Source of the DNA: Diatrype stigma | Lineage: Eukaryota > Ascomycota > Sordariomycetes > Xylariales > Diatrypaceae | NCBI GenBank assembly: GCA_022225965.2 | Contig: JAKJXP020000053.1 | Coordinates: 186,001-250,000 of the forward strand | Length of the DNA: 64,000 bases | Direction: 5' to 3' | The notes under the pieces: generated by a model | Told to the model about the DNA's origin: nothing | Database searches by the model: none | The model's input: only the letters and a program-made list of their open reading frames with translations | In this document: piece after piece, positions 25,695 through 38,343 of the stretch | Layout of the letters: every line of letters starts with the position of its first letter | Position numbering within the stretch: position 1 is the stretch's first letter | Made by a program: the position numbers and the translations under genes

Positions 25695-26919
25695 GCAAGC
25701 GAGGTAGGTTAGGTTGCTGCAAGGGGTCGGAAGAGTCCACGTTGCTCTTGCTCACACGGCGGCAGCTAATAATTACAGCATGTATTACACCCTGGCTACC
25801 TCTATGTAGGCACTGGCAGGTAGCGGATATGACCGTGAGCTATTTGCGACCTACTAGAGTTACGGGCAGACCATGCTATAAGCTAGTAAGCCAGTTATAT
25901 AATGCCAGAACAGATGAAAATAAGGATGAATGCAGAAGCTGATACATGATGCAATGCGGGAATGCTGCGAGTGATTTCCAAGATTCAAGGTCGTCTACCT
26001 ATGTATGAAAAGTGCAATGCCTTGAATGCCTAGCTCTAAGCTATAATTTCTCTCTAACTATGACGTGAAGAAGAGAGAAGCTACCTCGGAAGCGTCAGCT
26101 TGTAAGTATGAGGTATGATGTCGAACCTTGGAACGCTTCCAAGTTGCTATGTACTAGCCACATACACTACTTATGTAAGCACCCATGTAACTTCCCAAGT
26201 ACCTAGCTGCCTAGACAGGGGACAGAGAGGACACTATACATAACTTACTAGGACCCGCTATTCCCTGAGCTTTTTCAGCTTCAGCCACAGCAATGACGTT
26301 GTTGACTCAATTGACAGCCCACCCGGACTCTGGAATGTCATCGGTCGGACCAAAAACGTAGCCAGACAGCCTATCCAGCCAGCCTATCTACATACGGCGT
26401 ATTGTGTATGTACAGTGGTAACTTCCATTACATCGACCAGATCGACCAGATCGACCTACGTAGCTGCAGCCGCTGGCCACTCACGAGACAATACCTACCT
26501 GTAGGTACAGGTTGTGCTACTTCGTACCACCAATGCACACGTACGTGGATATTTGAGGCCACCTTGAACCTCCGACCTTTTCACTCCTCCAACCCATCCG
26601 ACGACAACTTCCTGTGTAAATACCTAGTTAGTGCTAGGTACTTACTTACTCACTTGCCTGTCTTGATACTATCCGTCTTATTTAAAAGCTCAAGCTACCT
26701 CGTCTCCCTCTCTTTCATCCACCAAGTTGAGCCGAGCCCGCTTCACACAAAGGTTCTGCAGGTTTTGCATCCGAGACAAGTGAATTATTAGGTTCCGAGC
26801 CTTGTCACTCACCTACCTCCCACAGCCTCCCACTACTTTCCGACACCTACGCGAACCTACTACTGCCGTTGCTGTAGTATCCGACCACTACCGCCACCGA
26901 TTGCCGTACACACGCCAAG
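25695..26919. other. Spacer between DUS3 and the BAP31-like gene
   Basis: No gene seen. A CGACCAGAT unit is repeated about three times near 26431-26456. The right end is C/T-rich and is probably the BAP31-like promoter and leader. Confidence 0.5.
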
Positions 26920-27843
26920 ATGACTCTCTATTACACCCTCGTATGTCCTTGCCAGGGTCACCTACAGACCACCTATCTACCGCGATGAATATTCTAATCG
27001 TGCATAACCAGGTCTTCCTGCTCCTCGTAGCAGAGATGGCGCTCTTCATGCTGCTGGTCATCCCGCTGCCCTTCACCCTCCGCCGGAAGATCTTCACGTA
27101 CGTGTTTCCCTCCTCCCCTCCCCTCCTCTAACTAACATGGTTGGAATCACAGCTTCATCTCCGAGAATCCCATAGTGGCGAAACTACAGTACGGCCTGAA
27201 GATCACCTTCATCTTCATCCTGATCCTGTTCCTCGACAGTGTCAACCGCGTCTACCGCGTGCAGGTCGAATTAGCTGCGGCTACCGACTCTGCTAAGGGG
27301 TCTGCGTACGTCATTATCCCTCCCTCAAGTTCCCATGTCTCCATTCCTACAAGTCGTTCATAACAACTGGCATCCATGCCTTATATACGTGGAACACACA
27401 CACGCCACACTTTCTCCTTCTCCCTCCAATAGTATCCTAGACTAACCGGATTCCACCCCACCAACAGGGCGGTCATGGGCCACGAGCGGCTGGAGGTGCA
27501 GGCGCGCAAGTTCTACAGCCAGCGCAACATGTACCTGTGCGGGTTCACGCTCTTCCTCTCGCTGATCCTGAACCGGACGTACGTGATGATCCTGGAGACG
27601 CTCCGGCTCGAGCAGAAGCTCAAGTCGTACGAGGGCACCGACAAGAACACCAAGGAGAGCGAGAAGCTCATCCAGGCCGGTGGCGCCAGTGAGATCGCCG
27701 GCCTCAAGCGCAAGCTCGAACTCAAGGACAAGGAGATCACAGCCCTTAAGAAGCAGGCCGACGGCCTCTCCCGCGAGTACAACGAGCTCTGCGAGCGCTA
27801 CGGCGCCACCCAGGCCCCCGCCGGCACCCGCAAGGACAAATAG
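26920..27843 (+). CDS. BAP31/Yet-family endoplasmic reticulum transmembrane protein
   Basis: Four exons, 26920-26940 (only seven codons), 27012-27097, 27153-27305 and 27468-27843, join to 211 aa. Donors are GTATGT, GTACGT and GTACGT. The N-terminus MTLYYTLVFLLLVAEMALF starts the first of three hydrophobic segments (about residues 5-25, 45-65 and 105-125). A charged loop lies between the second and third, and a C-terminal coiled coil with Lys/Glu heptads (about 135-200) ends RKDK. This order is that of BAP31 and yeast Yet1/Yet3. Family role: ER membrane protein in export or quality control of membrane proteins; Yet proteins also influence inositol gene control in yeast. The very short first exon is required to give the conserved N-terminus. 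Confidence 0.88.
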
Positions 27844-29411
27844 ATGGACCATTCCTCGACTGTTTCTCTCGCTCCCCCGAGCGAGGAACCACAAAGAACA
27901 GAGTATTCAGAGTATTGGGCGAAGGCAAATATCTTGATTACCAGGGAAGCAAAAACAAACCGGAACAGATATTGTAGCTCCGAGGGGTGGTATATACTAC
28001 CTGGAAGGATGGAAGGAGGTAGTTACTCGAGCAGATGGAAAGGCGGGGAAATGCGGTATCCTTACCCACCTATCCGAGTGGGTGGGAGGCAGTGTGTGTA
28101 TTCATTCGGAAGGCAGGCAGGAAGAATAAGGGTGGCGTTATCTTCGGGTGCCTCCTTGTTTGTTTTGGCAATTCGGCAATACCTAACAACCTATCTCGGT
28201 GGTATAAGTTACTCTACACTTGTAGACTTAGTAGTTGAGTGTATCTGAGGGGCTGGGTGGTGGATAGGTGGTGTGTTGCTTCGGCTTCTTATAGTACACC
28301 GTGATGGTCCCCGGATTGAGCAAATGCGAACCAATGTCATGATTTATGTTATGTATGAGTTATATGCATGCCTGTATTGTTTGTGACCGTCCAGTCATTT
28401 TATTTGGAGGGGTGGCCAATACGTGTGTCATTGAGGTAACAACGTCTTTCGAGTGAGTATATTTCCATGAATTTGCTATATACCCCTATTTGGAGCGAGC
28501 CAGGTGTGTCTGCTTGCGGGTGGGTAGATATCTCCTCAATCTACGTGCGGGAGACCTAGGCAGCAAGTAATAAAATATACTTGCATCCCATCGTAATCCA
28601 CGACTAAATCGGCAATACTCCAATATAAATATACGCGTAGAAACCATCCCGCACAATAACTCGCCCGCAAAAAGCTGGATTGTTGAATGCATGTATCTAC
28701 TTGCATGTAGAAGAGGTAGGCAAGCAACCAGCAAGTAAGCTACTGAAGTACGTACATAAGGTAGGTAACAAGCAAAAGCTGACTGGGAAAAGCTCAACAC
28801 CGAAGACGGATCGATGCAGTCAATACATGATACCTTCGCCTGTCCGCCCGTCCGTCCGTCCGCCCATCTCTCCTCCATTCGCCCTGACCTGCCCACCTAC
28901 CACCAACACAAAAGCCAGTAAATCAGCTCCTAAACGAACGCCACCCAAACAACAAAAAAGCCATGCTGTGAAGCCAAGTAAGTATTAAAAAGTCTTGAAC
29001 GCGATGTATAGCCGCCGTTGACGCCGAGCACCGCCGCCTCCTCACTCCTGTGTGTGTGTGTGTGTGTGTGTTGTGTGTATTTGTGTATATATGTCTGTAA
29101 TCCACGTGCGAAAATTCAATTGCGCTTTGCTGGTGGATGGGCGCAAAATCTGCGCACCTAAAGCAAGCAAGCCTAACCCGTCTGTCCGTCCATCCATCCC
29201 TTCTCTCGAGAAGCTTCTCTTCTATTTCCATTTTTCCTATCGTACACAGGGCACCCACACCGTAGTTGTAACAGCTTTGCTTGCTGAGAATAGTTGTGGT
29301 ATCTGAAATAAATAAAAGCGGCGAGGGGGAAAAAAGGTGAAGGGTGATGTTACTTCACTGTCATAGGAGCTCGTCCGCCCCGTCGCAGATGGGATGGGAT
29401 GAGATTCCAGA
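27844..29411. other. Convergent 3' region between BAP31-like and kelch-BTB genes
   Basis: No gene recognised. It contains a TCCG/CCGT-rich run (about 28841-28866) and a TG run (about 29051-29073). Short open frames are not protein-like. Confidence 0.5.
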
Positions 29412-31788
29412 TCATGCGAGGTCCATACCCTCGGAATCCTCTTCAGAGTTCAACGCCTCCCGCCTCTCGCTGCTCATGCTCTCTTTCCTAGAGCGGCAGT
29501 AGTCGTCTCGGCTGTTATACCCCTCGACGTATTCGAGCTCTTCACCGCCGATCACTCGCCCCTCCATGTCAATCTCCTGCGACAGCTCGACCAGGGCCGA
29601 GCGTGGTAGGCGCAGGAAGTCTTCGGTGCGCACAACACGACCCCAGTGGGTCAGACAGAAGGAAGCCGCCCTCTTGCGGAGCCATTCCTCGTTCGCGAGG
29701 CCGGCACAGTACCATATTATGCATGCGTGGTCGACATCAAGCTCTTTGGCGAGACGGTTGACGCAGAGAAGACGCAGGTGTGGGATGTTGTAGATGTTAG
29801 ACATTACAAGTAGCCCCGCGACATCCGACAGCTCAGTGACTCCATCATCAGCATGGATACTATCGGTGTAGAGGTAATAGAGGAATGCCTTGACGACAGT
29901 ATAAGGCTCGGGGACGTGCATCTTCTTTGTGTGGAATTCGGCCATCTGAGCGTTGTATAGGCGTGCGAAGTGTGGCCAGCGGGCCTGAAGAATTAGCTTA
30001 TGAACGTGGATGGGCACAGATGTAGGTGCATCCGGCGAGAGCCAGTTCTGGTCGGGCGATGCTTCACCGGCACGGATGAGTCCAGAACTTGTCATGTCAT
30101 CGTCAGCATGGTCTGCTAGGGCTGTAATGATGAAGTCTGTTCCACTGCCAGTCTCGGGAGGCTGGTTGAATAGCTTCGCGAGGTCCAGGCCCAGGCCTTT
30201 CGAAGGCTGCTCCGGAACTCGGGTGTGAGGTGATGGCCTGGCTTGATTTCGGGGTTCAGGAGTGAAATTGTTCCCAAGGAAGCCGTAACGTCGTAGATCG
30301 ATTTCCATAATATCGCTCAGGTATTCCTCGAATCCGTTGGTTGTTACATCATTCGCTAGATCAGTTGGACATCCTAGCAACCAAGCTTTAGTACCATCCT
30401 CGTTTAGCGTACAGTAGTGCCATCGATATCCTGGCTTGAAGATCTCACGACCTTCAGCTAGCTTTTGCCAGCGAAGGGCTACGAGGTCCAGGGACGATAG
30501 CGAGCATTCTTTCGAAGTAATCGTAGCGGCGGGGGTAACAAAGTCGAGGAGAGTGCCGGAAGAATAGACGTGGAAGTGGATACCGGAGCCTTGGTTTGGT
30601 AAATTAGATCCAGAAACGAACTTCAGGGTGGATATCGACCCCGGAGCCGGTTGGGCGTAAGTCTTTAGCTGGAAAGAAGGAGTGTTGACCTGGGCCGTCC
30701 GAGAGTTCGCAGCATATCCAGAGGCCCCGATAGCTGAAGGTTGCGTCATGGAATAATGAACCCGCGCCGAGCTGCCCACGCGGGGCATCCCAACCTGCCT
30801 ATTCGAGAACGAACCGATCTGCGGAGGAGACTCGAACGCTGGGCTACCCTTCAGGTCGAGCCACCAGAGATCTCCTATCTTATCCATGTCCTCGCTCAGA
30901 CCCCCAAATACGAAAACACGGTTGTCCCTGCACCCATGTCAATTAAATCCCAAAATAGGCTAGAGGTGCTATCGACATACCAGATATATGCAGAATGGTC
31001 AAATCTGCCTACAAAACGCCAGGACCTAGACCACGTATACGTCTTCAAATCTAGATAGCAGATGTCATCCAGGACGTAGTTGTTATGTCCAGTGATACCA
31101 CCTACGATGAACAGTTTGTCCTCGTATAAGACAGCGGCATGACGAGCACGGCCCTGGGGGACGGACCCGTGGACTTGTGGTTGCGTCCAATGGGCAGTTT
31201 TCAGATCAAAGACAATGAGGTCCGACAGGTACGTCCTATGCTCGTTTTCACCGCCGAAGACTAAGAGCTTGTCACCCTGATATAATGTCGCCGTATGACC
31301 TGTTGGGGCTGGTTAGCAAGAGTTTACATCAAAGCCGTAGAACCAATCCCCCAGCACTTACCCATTCTCACGCCGGGAATATCGCCGTAGTTGTCAACTA
31401 AACTCCATTGGTGGGAGATGAGGTCTAGCTTCAAGACATGATTGTAGACTTCATCAGTATACTGATCAAACCCGCCGAACGCATAGATTTGATTGTTTCC
31501 GCAGTAGGTCACAGAGGCATTGACAAGGCAGGCGGGTCGTTGGCCGAGAGTGCGGGTGACTTTGGGTCGGTACCCATCCATCATCGGCCGGTTCTTCATG
31601 GGCGAATTCGGCATAACGAAGGTATTATTGGAAGACGCAGTGGACGAGGGGGTAGGGTTACGCGATGACGATGACGGCTGAGGCAGGAACGGGTTTGGCT
31701 GTTGGGGCAGATATGTCAAGGCGCCGGGATTGATAGGGCCTCCGAAGAGGCTCTGGCCGGGGCCGGACGGAGTCGTGGGTTGGGTCAT
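29412..31788 (-). CDS. Kelch-repeat plus BTB/POZ domain protein (possibly Ral2-like)
   Basis: Exons 31788-31362, 31299-30981 and 30927-29412 on the minus strand join to 753 aa. Donors are GTAAGT and GTATGT; acceptors are AACAG and GTGCAG. Residues 1-75 are Pro/Ser/Asn-rich. Kelch units follow to about residue 270, with IYAFGGFDQYTDEVYN, LLVFGGENEHRTYLSD, LFIVGGITGHNNYVLDD and VFVFGGLSED. After a less conserved middle there is a BTB domain (about 512-650) with VPIHVHKLILQARWPHF and a BACK-like helical tail. The protein ends in an acidic, Ser-rich segment. Kelch-before-BTB is the reverse of the animal KLHL order. Fission-yeast Ral2, which acts upstream of Ras1, is a candidate relative; that is recollection-based inference. 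Alternatives are a Cul3 adaptor or a scaffold. Confidence 0.8.
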
Positions 31789-33180
31789 CTTGTCGGCGTC
31801 GGCGCTATCGTTCTCGAGTTTGTCGTGTTTTGAGCAGAGCAGTCGTGACTGTTACGAGAGCGACGATGAGACACGACCAGGGCGCAGAAGTGAGTGTGCC
31901 TGGTCCAGCTCAGACACTGAAATGAAGATTGAAGGTTGTTTCGTCGATCAGCCGTTTATTCGCTATGTCGGCATGGATGAGGACAGGAAAGGTGGATCGT
32001 GGACCGCGACTACGTTGCGGCTGCGGGTCCGACGATGGGCTGTGCGGGTGTGTTCGGAGTTCAGGAGAAAGACGTCAGTCACCCTTCACGATCATACGGA
32101 GGCCGTAGAAGTTGGCGAGTTCAAGTTGGCATCAAAGCCAGAGAAAGGAAGAATGAGACTCCTTGGTTCGACATGGATTGGTGGACATTGAAGATAAAGA
32201 CGGTCCCTTTTCTCTTTTGGCAAGACAAGACAGGAGATACTATTGTAGTCTGTAGTCTGTAGTCCGTAGTCTGGGCAAGAGTAGGTAGTAATTAGTTACC
32301 AGGTAGTTTAATGGTGGTTGAGGCTAGGAACATTGAAGTTATTAGTTGGGTGGGTCCAGGCGCTCGGGTCGGGCCTGGATCATGAAAGGAGACAGGCAGA
32401 GAGGCAGACAGGGTCTGAGGGCGCTGAAGGTGCTGAAGGTGGGCAAGTTGCGTGATGAGAGGATGATAGCGAAGCGATCCGGCGGCTGGCAACGGGGCCT
32501 CAGCTCAGGCCAGCTCAAGCCAGTCATGCCACCTGGGCCACCTGCAGTTCAGGCTTAGACTAGAGGCTAGAGGCTTAGGTGCAGTAAGAGCGCACGGACC
32601 AGATTTGGAGGCACTGAGGTACCTAAGTATTGTGGGACGGCCAACCTGGCAACCACGCAAAAGCGGAAGATTAAGGGAGCCGCAGTGGCTGCCCTTGGTT
32701 GCCCTGCACGACGGGAAGGACCCCACCAAAGTCAACATTTCGCATAAAGCCTTCGACTGAGGACATTGTCTGAATTCCTCCTCTTCCCTCTCTATCATAC
32801 AAACCCAAGCACTCTCAATCCGCTCACCCTCTTACAATCCTCACTATCCGCTACTCGTAGCTCTCCGAGCTATCATCAAGCCATACAATACAATACGCCT
32901 TTCGCAAGCAATACTTCCAGGTCCATTAGATCTCATCGCTGTCTTACAGCCTCGACTGATCGTCCCTCCGACTGGGAAGCCTATATTCCTCGTGAAGGCA
33001 CAACTTCGACTTATCGAACACACAGACTACACGAAAGCTACTAACCATAACCACCATTCCAGGAACCTTTAACTAGAGTCTCTTGGAGCTCGTTCGATAA
33101 CTCGGAGCTCTCCATTACTCTCCCCCCTTATCTCATTGATACTGTCCTACATCCCACATCAAGCAGATTTGATAGACAAC
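31789..33180. other. Divergent promoter region of the kelch-BTB gene and CDC20
   Basis: No gene seen. A GTAGTCT heptamer is repeated about four times at 32245-32272. The same unit recurs at 62541-62576. The last ~400 bp before CDC20 are C/T-rich, typical of a fungal 5' leader. Confidence 0.5.
32245..32272. repeat. GTAGTCT/GTAGTCC heptamer tandem repeat
   Basis: Four head-to-tail seven-base units with one T-to-C variant, in the divergent promoter region between the kelch-BTB gene and CDC20. The same unit array recurs at 62541-62576. Confidence 0.85.
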
Positions 33181-35081
33181 ATGGCTTCAGCTGCAGTATC
33201 CACACCCATCAAGTCCCACAAGGGCCTCTTCAACACTCGCACCGCTGGCGGACGGATGCCCCTGACCCCCTCGCCCCGGCAACGCACAAGCACCTCCACT
33301 GTCCCCGTGAACTCGTCACCTTTCACACCCGAGAGACAGACATCGGGTCGGGATGCTGGCCGTCCATCTGGCAAGTCAGTCTACAGCGGACCCCTCTTCA
33401 AGCCCCGGTCGAGACCGGCTTCCCACCGGGATTCGCCCAAGTCCAACATCGCCCATGGTGTCTCTTCTCCCCGCCGGGCTCTCGAGCTCGGCGTATCGGA
33501 CTTCACGCTGGTCGGTACCGGAAACACCAAGACGCCGTCGAGTGGCAAGAACAAGAAGGGCTCGCAGAAGCAGAAGTCCGGAAAGACCACCATCACCTAC
33601 GCCGCCGACCGCTTCATCCCCAACCGCAGCAACAGCTCGGCTATCGCTAACGTCGGCTCCGGAAAGCTCGATGTCAAGGACAAACAGAGGCCCAAGACCA
33701 GCAATGGCGAGGGCTCAAGGGTGCTGAACAGCGCTACTGACGATGCCATCGCCGCCCTTGGGGACCTCAGCATCAACGACGATGACGACGATGCCACCTA
33801 CGCGCGCCCGTCGCCCAACACTGTCGCCTACCAGGACTCTCTGGCCAACGCATGCGGCGTGAACCTCAACACCCGGATCCTGCAGTTCAAGCCGGCCCCT
33901 CCCGAGTCGTCGAAGCCTATTGACCTTCGTCAGCAATACAACAGGCCCCTGAAGTCTGCCAGCGCTAGCTCTGCCCAGTTCCGGCGCCGCATCGCGACGG
34001 CCCCCGAGCGGGTCCTGGACGCCCCGGGCCTGATCGACGACTACTACCTCAACCTCCTGGACTGGAGCTCCGGAAACCAGGTCGCGATCGCCCTGGAGCG
34101 CAACGTCTACGTCTGGTCCGCCGACGAGGGCAGTGTCAGCTGCCTCATGGAGACCAGCCCGGATACCTACGTCAGCAGTGTTAAGTGGTCTGGTGACGGC
34201 GCCTACGTCGGCGTCGGTCTGGGGTCGGGCGAGGTCCAGATCTGGGACGTCGCGGAGGGCATGAAGGTCCGCAGCATGTTCGGCCACGACACCCGCGTCG
34301 GCGTGATGGGCTGGAACAAGCACCTCCTGTCGACGGGGGCCCGGAGCGGGCTCGTGTACAACCACGACGTCCGCATCGCGGAGCACAAGGTGGCCGAGCT
34401 CGTGTCGCACACGTCGGAGGTCTGCGGCCTCGAGTGGCGCTCCGACGGCGCGCAGCTCGCCACGGGCGGCAACGACAACCTGGTCTCCATCTGGGACGCG
34501 CGCTCCCTGGCCGTGCCCAAGTTCACCAAGACCAACCACAAGGCCGCCGTCAAGGCCCTCGCCTGGTGCCCGTGGAACATGAACCTGCTGGCCACCGGCG
34601 GCGGCTCCTACGACCGCCACATCCACTTCTGGAACACCACCTCGGGCGCCCGCGTCAACAGCATCGACACCGGCTCCCAGGTCACCAGCCTGCGGTGGAG
34701 CACCAGCTACCGCGAGATCGTCAGCTCCAGCGGCTTCCCCGACAACTCCCTCAGCATCTGGAGCTACCCCACCCTGGTCCGCAACGTCGAGATCCCCGCC
34801 CACGAGAGCCGGGTCCTGCACAGCTGCCTCAGCCCCGACGGACAGATGCTTGCGACAGCTGGTAAGTTCTCTCTCACCCTCTCTATATATAACCTGAACC
34901 CTTCCCCTATCCCCCTCTTCGTCTTTCTTCTTCAGATGCTAACAAGTTGCTTGCCTTAGCCGCCGATGAGAGCTTGAAGTTCTGGAAGGTGTTCGAGAAG
35001 AAGGCCGGTGCCTCGGCTGGTGTCGGTAACAGCGGCGCTTCCAGCAAGGCCCAGATGGCCAAGCAGATGACCATCCGCTAA
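33181..35081 (+). CDS. CDC20: APC/C co-activator Cdc20 (Slp1/fizzy family)
   Basis: Exons 33181-34861 and 34960-35081 join to 600 aa (donor GTAAGT, CTAAC branch, acceptor CTTAG). The N-terminal ~280 residues are Ser/Pro/Lys-rich with the C-box DRFIPNR at residues 143-149, which contacts the anaphase-promoting complex. NTRILQFKPAPPE lies just before the propeller and fits Cdc20 rather than Cdh1. Seven WD40 blades run from about residue 290 to 575 (DWSSGNQVAIALERNVYVW begins the first). The chain ends MTIR, giving the C-terminal Ile-Arg that docks on TPR subunits. Family role: activates the APC/C ubiquitin ligase for securin and cyclin B destruction at anaphase and is the spindle-checkpoint target. 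The start ATG follows AGACAAC and matches the usual fungal N-terminus. Confidence 0.92.
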
Positions 35082-36127
35082 GGGACAGAAACAATCACAC
35101 ACGCCGTCTGACAAGTGTCAGGATCGTCGCCCAAACCAACGGTAGGTATTTTTCAGGTTTTCCCATTTTCCGGCAAACCTCGGGGAAAACTTGCGGTTCG
35201 ATGTCCTTTCCAAAAACGAAGCGAGCGCGGTGTTGGGGCGTTTATTTCACACTCTATATACCCCCAATGTTTGTTTCTGTCTCTTGCATCCCCCTGGCAG
35301 AGGGGCGGAACGGCTCGGCATCGGCATCGGCATCGGCAACGGCGACGGCACAGCATAGCGTATTGCGCGGGTATGACACTTGACCACGACTTTCACGATA
35401 AACGTCATGTCATATTTTTTCACAGGAAGGCGGACGGTCCATCATCGGCATCAGCATCGTCGCAGAATGAGAAGTTTGATCATTATGAATGATCGTGTAT
35501 AATTATGTTGTTTTTTCAAGGGATAGGGCGTTGCTAAACCATCATATGGTTAGGGGGAATAGGCGGTATAAGGGAAGACAAGACGGCCGACCAAATGTGG
35601 CTTGACTGCTCATCGGAAGGTATAAAATAGGTAGTCAACAAAGCATATCAACATGTTGGTATGGCATTTTGGCTGCCGCAGTATGGAGTTTGTGCCATCA
35701 TTTGAGTTCGTGATCTTGACGAATAACGTCAGTGAATTCGGATTGGAGGGGTAAAGTCGAGCTCGTGCAATTCAGCGCCGATCAGCGGCATTGCGCCATA
35801 CACTACGGGATACTCCGTGATACTTCTAACTCTTCGCATTCCGCATCCCAACTGGACGGACCTCACATCCCGTGGTTCAACGTGACATCCCATCATATAT
35901 ATGTGAATATACATCCGCGTCCTAAAATAATATATATAAGGCAACCCGATTTCAAGACAGGCATTGCCATTGCCCTTAAAGTGTCTCGGTTCTGTCTGGC
36001 ACCTAGGAGTTTTCACCCATGTCGACTTAAGAGCAAAGCCGGCCTGTCAACAATCATCAACTAACGAGGAAATTAATAACTAGACCTTCCCTTTTTTTCT
36101 TTTCAACCAAAACTCAAATAAGCGACC
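35082..36127. other. CDC20 3' flank and upstream region of the oxygenase gene
   Basis: No gene recognised. GGCATC units occur at about 35318-35346. Nothing else beyond ordinary intergenic sequence. Confidence 0.5.
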
Positions 36128-38155
36128 ATGTCGTTTACGGAGATCCCGATCCTCGACGTGAGCCTCGCCGAGGACCCGGAGACCAAGTCGCGGTTCCTGG
36201 CCGACCTGCGCCATGCCGTGATGGAGGTCGGATTCATGTACATCAAGAACGTGGGCATTCCCGATGCGCTGTTCGAGCAGGTCGTGACGGAGGGCCGGGC
36301 CTTCTTCGATATCCCACTGGAGGAGAAGTGAGTAGAGTAGCGAGTCCCTGTGCATATACCTGTAGTTATTGTTTGTTCATATTTCCTTGTATCTGTTTAC
36401 TCGGTAGCTTGCTATGGCTGCCATCGTCTTGCGCCCCCTGTCGTAAACAGATAATGCATTTATACGACTTCACCCCCTGGGCCCCTCTTTTCAAAGTCCT
36501 TGTAGACTATATTCTCACGGCATACACACGCATACACACGCACACACACATATATATACATATATATCACGGACTTAGATTAGATGGACAGTGTGGGATG
36601 CAGTCACTCATCCCATTTCATCCTACTGCCTATGTAGCTCTCACCCAGCCTTCTCATCTGCGCACCCACGCATCCACTCACCCGCCTTACCTCACATCTC
36701 TCTTACACACACGCATAGGCTCAAGATCGAGATGAAGAACGCGCCCTCCTTCCTAGGCTACTCGCGTCTCTCGGCCGAGGTGACAGCGGGCGCGACCGAC
36801 CACCGGGAGCAGATCGACCTATCGACCTCGCACGCCGTGCCGGAGCCCGACGCGCCAGCGCACCACCACCTGCTGGCGCCGAACCAGTGGCCGTCGCCGG
36901 CGGCCCTGCCCCGCTTCCGCGACGTCTTCGCCGACTACATGGTGCGCATGGGCGCCGTATCGATGCGCTTCACCTCGCTGATCGCCGAGGCCGTCGGCCT
37001 GCCGCCCGACGCCTTCGACCGCTACTTCGAGACCCCCAAGGAGCGGCAGCAGCACAAGCTCAAGGTCGTGCGGTACCCGGACGCCGCGGAGCTGGGCAGC
37101 GGCAGCGGAAACCAGGGCGTGGGCCCCCACAAGGACAGCATGCTCACCAGCTACTTGCTGCAGGCGAGCGCGCACCGCGGCCTCCAGGCCCAGAACCTGC
37201 GCGGCCGCTGGGTCGACTGCCCGCCCGTCCCGGGCACCCTCGTCGTCGCCATCGGTCAGGGCCTCGAGGCCTTGACCCAGGGCGCCTGCCGCTCCACCAC
37301 CCATCGTGTGCTGTCCCCGCCCGCGGGCGAGGGGGCGCGCTTCAGCATCCCGTTCTTTCAGGGTGGTGAGTTTGTTGAATGCGAATGCCCTCCCCCCCGT
37401 CCCTGTCCCTTACTCCTTTTCTCTTTCGCAATCCAGTTCTCCTGTCTCTTCCCGGGCTTGTTTTGGTCGAGGTGGGGAGAAAGGCGCTTTTGCTCCCAGG
37501 TGTTCTTTTTGCTAGAAGGGGCGCAGAATTCCGTCCCTTGTTGGCTACCCCCTGATCGTGTAACACGGAAGTTTCCGTGCCATATTGTGCAGCGGACGCT
37601 TTCATATCTTGTTCTAAAGACATAGCCACTTACATCTATATTGCGCGACGATGGAACTTGGGACCAAGTTATAACGCTGACGATTGATTTTTTTTCTCTC
37701 TCGCAGTGCGCGGCGACGCGACGTTCGAGGAGCTCGAGACGGTGGGCGTGGGCCGGGTGCCGGCGGACGTGCTCGCGCAGCGGCGGCGGATGGACGAGGA
37801 GGCGCGGCGGGACGGGGCGGTCGTCGACGACGTCGAGTTCACGTTCCGGTCGGGCGGCGCCAACGGCGGCGCCAAAACCCTCGGCGAGGCCACCCTCCGC
37901 AACCGCGTCAAGAGCCACCAGGACGTCGGCGAGCGGTGGTACCCCGAGATCCTGCAGTCCGTCCGCGAGCAGCTGGCGCGCGAGAGGCGGGAGAAGGAGT
38001 TGAAAGAGAAGGAGCAGGGGCAGGGGAACGGTAGCGGGAGTGGAGGTGGGGATGCGGACGGGGAGGGGCACGAGGTGGGGGGTGATCGTCGGACTGGCGC
38101 AGATAATCGACCTGTCGATGTTAGCAGACCCGGGCAGGCGGTTCAGGCACATTGA
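36128..38155 (+). CDS. 2-oxoglutarate/Fe(II)-dependent oxygenase of the isopenicillin-N-synthase-like family
   Basis: Exons 36128-36327, 36719-37365 and 37707-38155 join to 431 aa. Donors are GTGAGT twice; the introns are long for this window (391 and 341 bp). The N-terminal DIOX_N part has IPILDVSLAEDPE and GFMYIKNVGIP. The double-stranded beta-helix core has a full iron site (H204 and D206 in VGPHKDSMLTSYLL, H262 in STTHRVLSPP), plus R274-x-S276, which binds 2-oxoglutarate. The C-terminal ~60 residues are Lys/Glu then Gly/Asp-rich and probably disordered. Family role: oxidation of a small molecule; relatives range from penicillin and gibberellin enzymes to uncharacterised fungal oxidases. 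There are no cluster genes next to it, so the substrate cannot be guessed. Confidence 0.85.
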
Positions 38156-38343
38156 TCAAGTGACATCAAGGTGCACGAAGATCAGAGTGCACACAGCATC
38201 CAGCTAGTCTAAGATATGTGTATCAGTTACTCGTTGAATTCGTTCCCTCTAGTTAGTATTTGCTGCCCTTTATTCTCTGCAATGTACCTATTACGCCCTC
38301 GCTAATACATCTGAACCCATTCCAGCCCGGTCTTCTGTCCGTT

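Noticed and set aside
33715..34821. A 368-codon antisense frame opposite CDC20
   Set aside because: It mirrors the GC-rich third positions of CDC20; its Val/Ala/Gly/Asp-rich product has no domain and the sense gene is certain.
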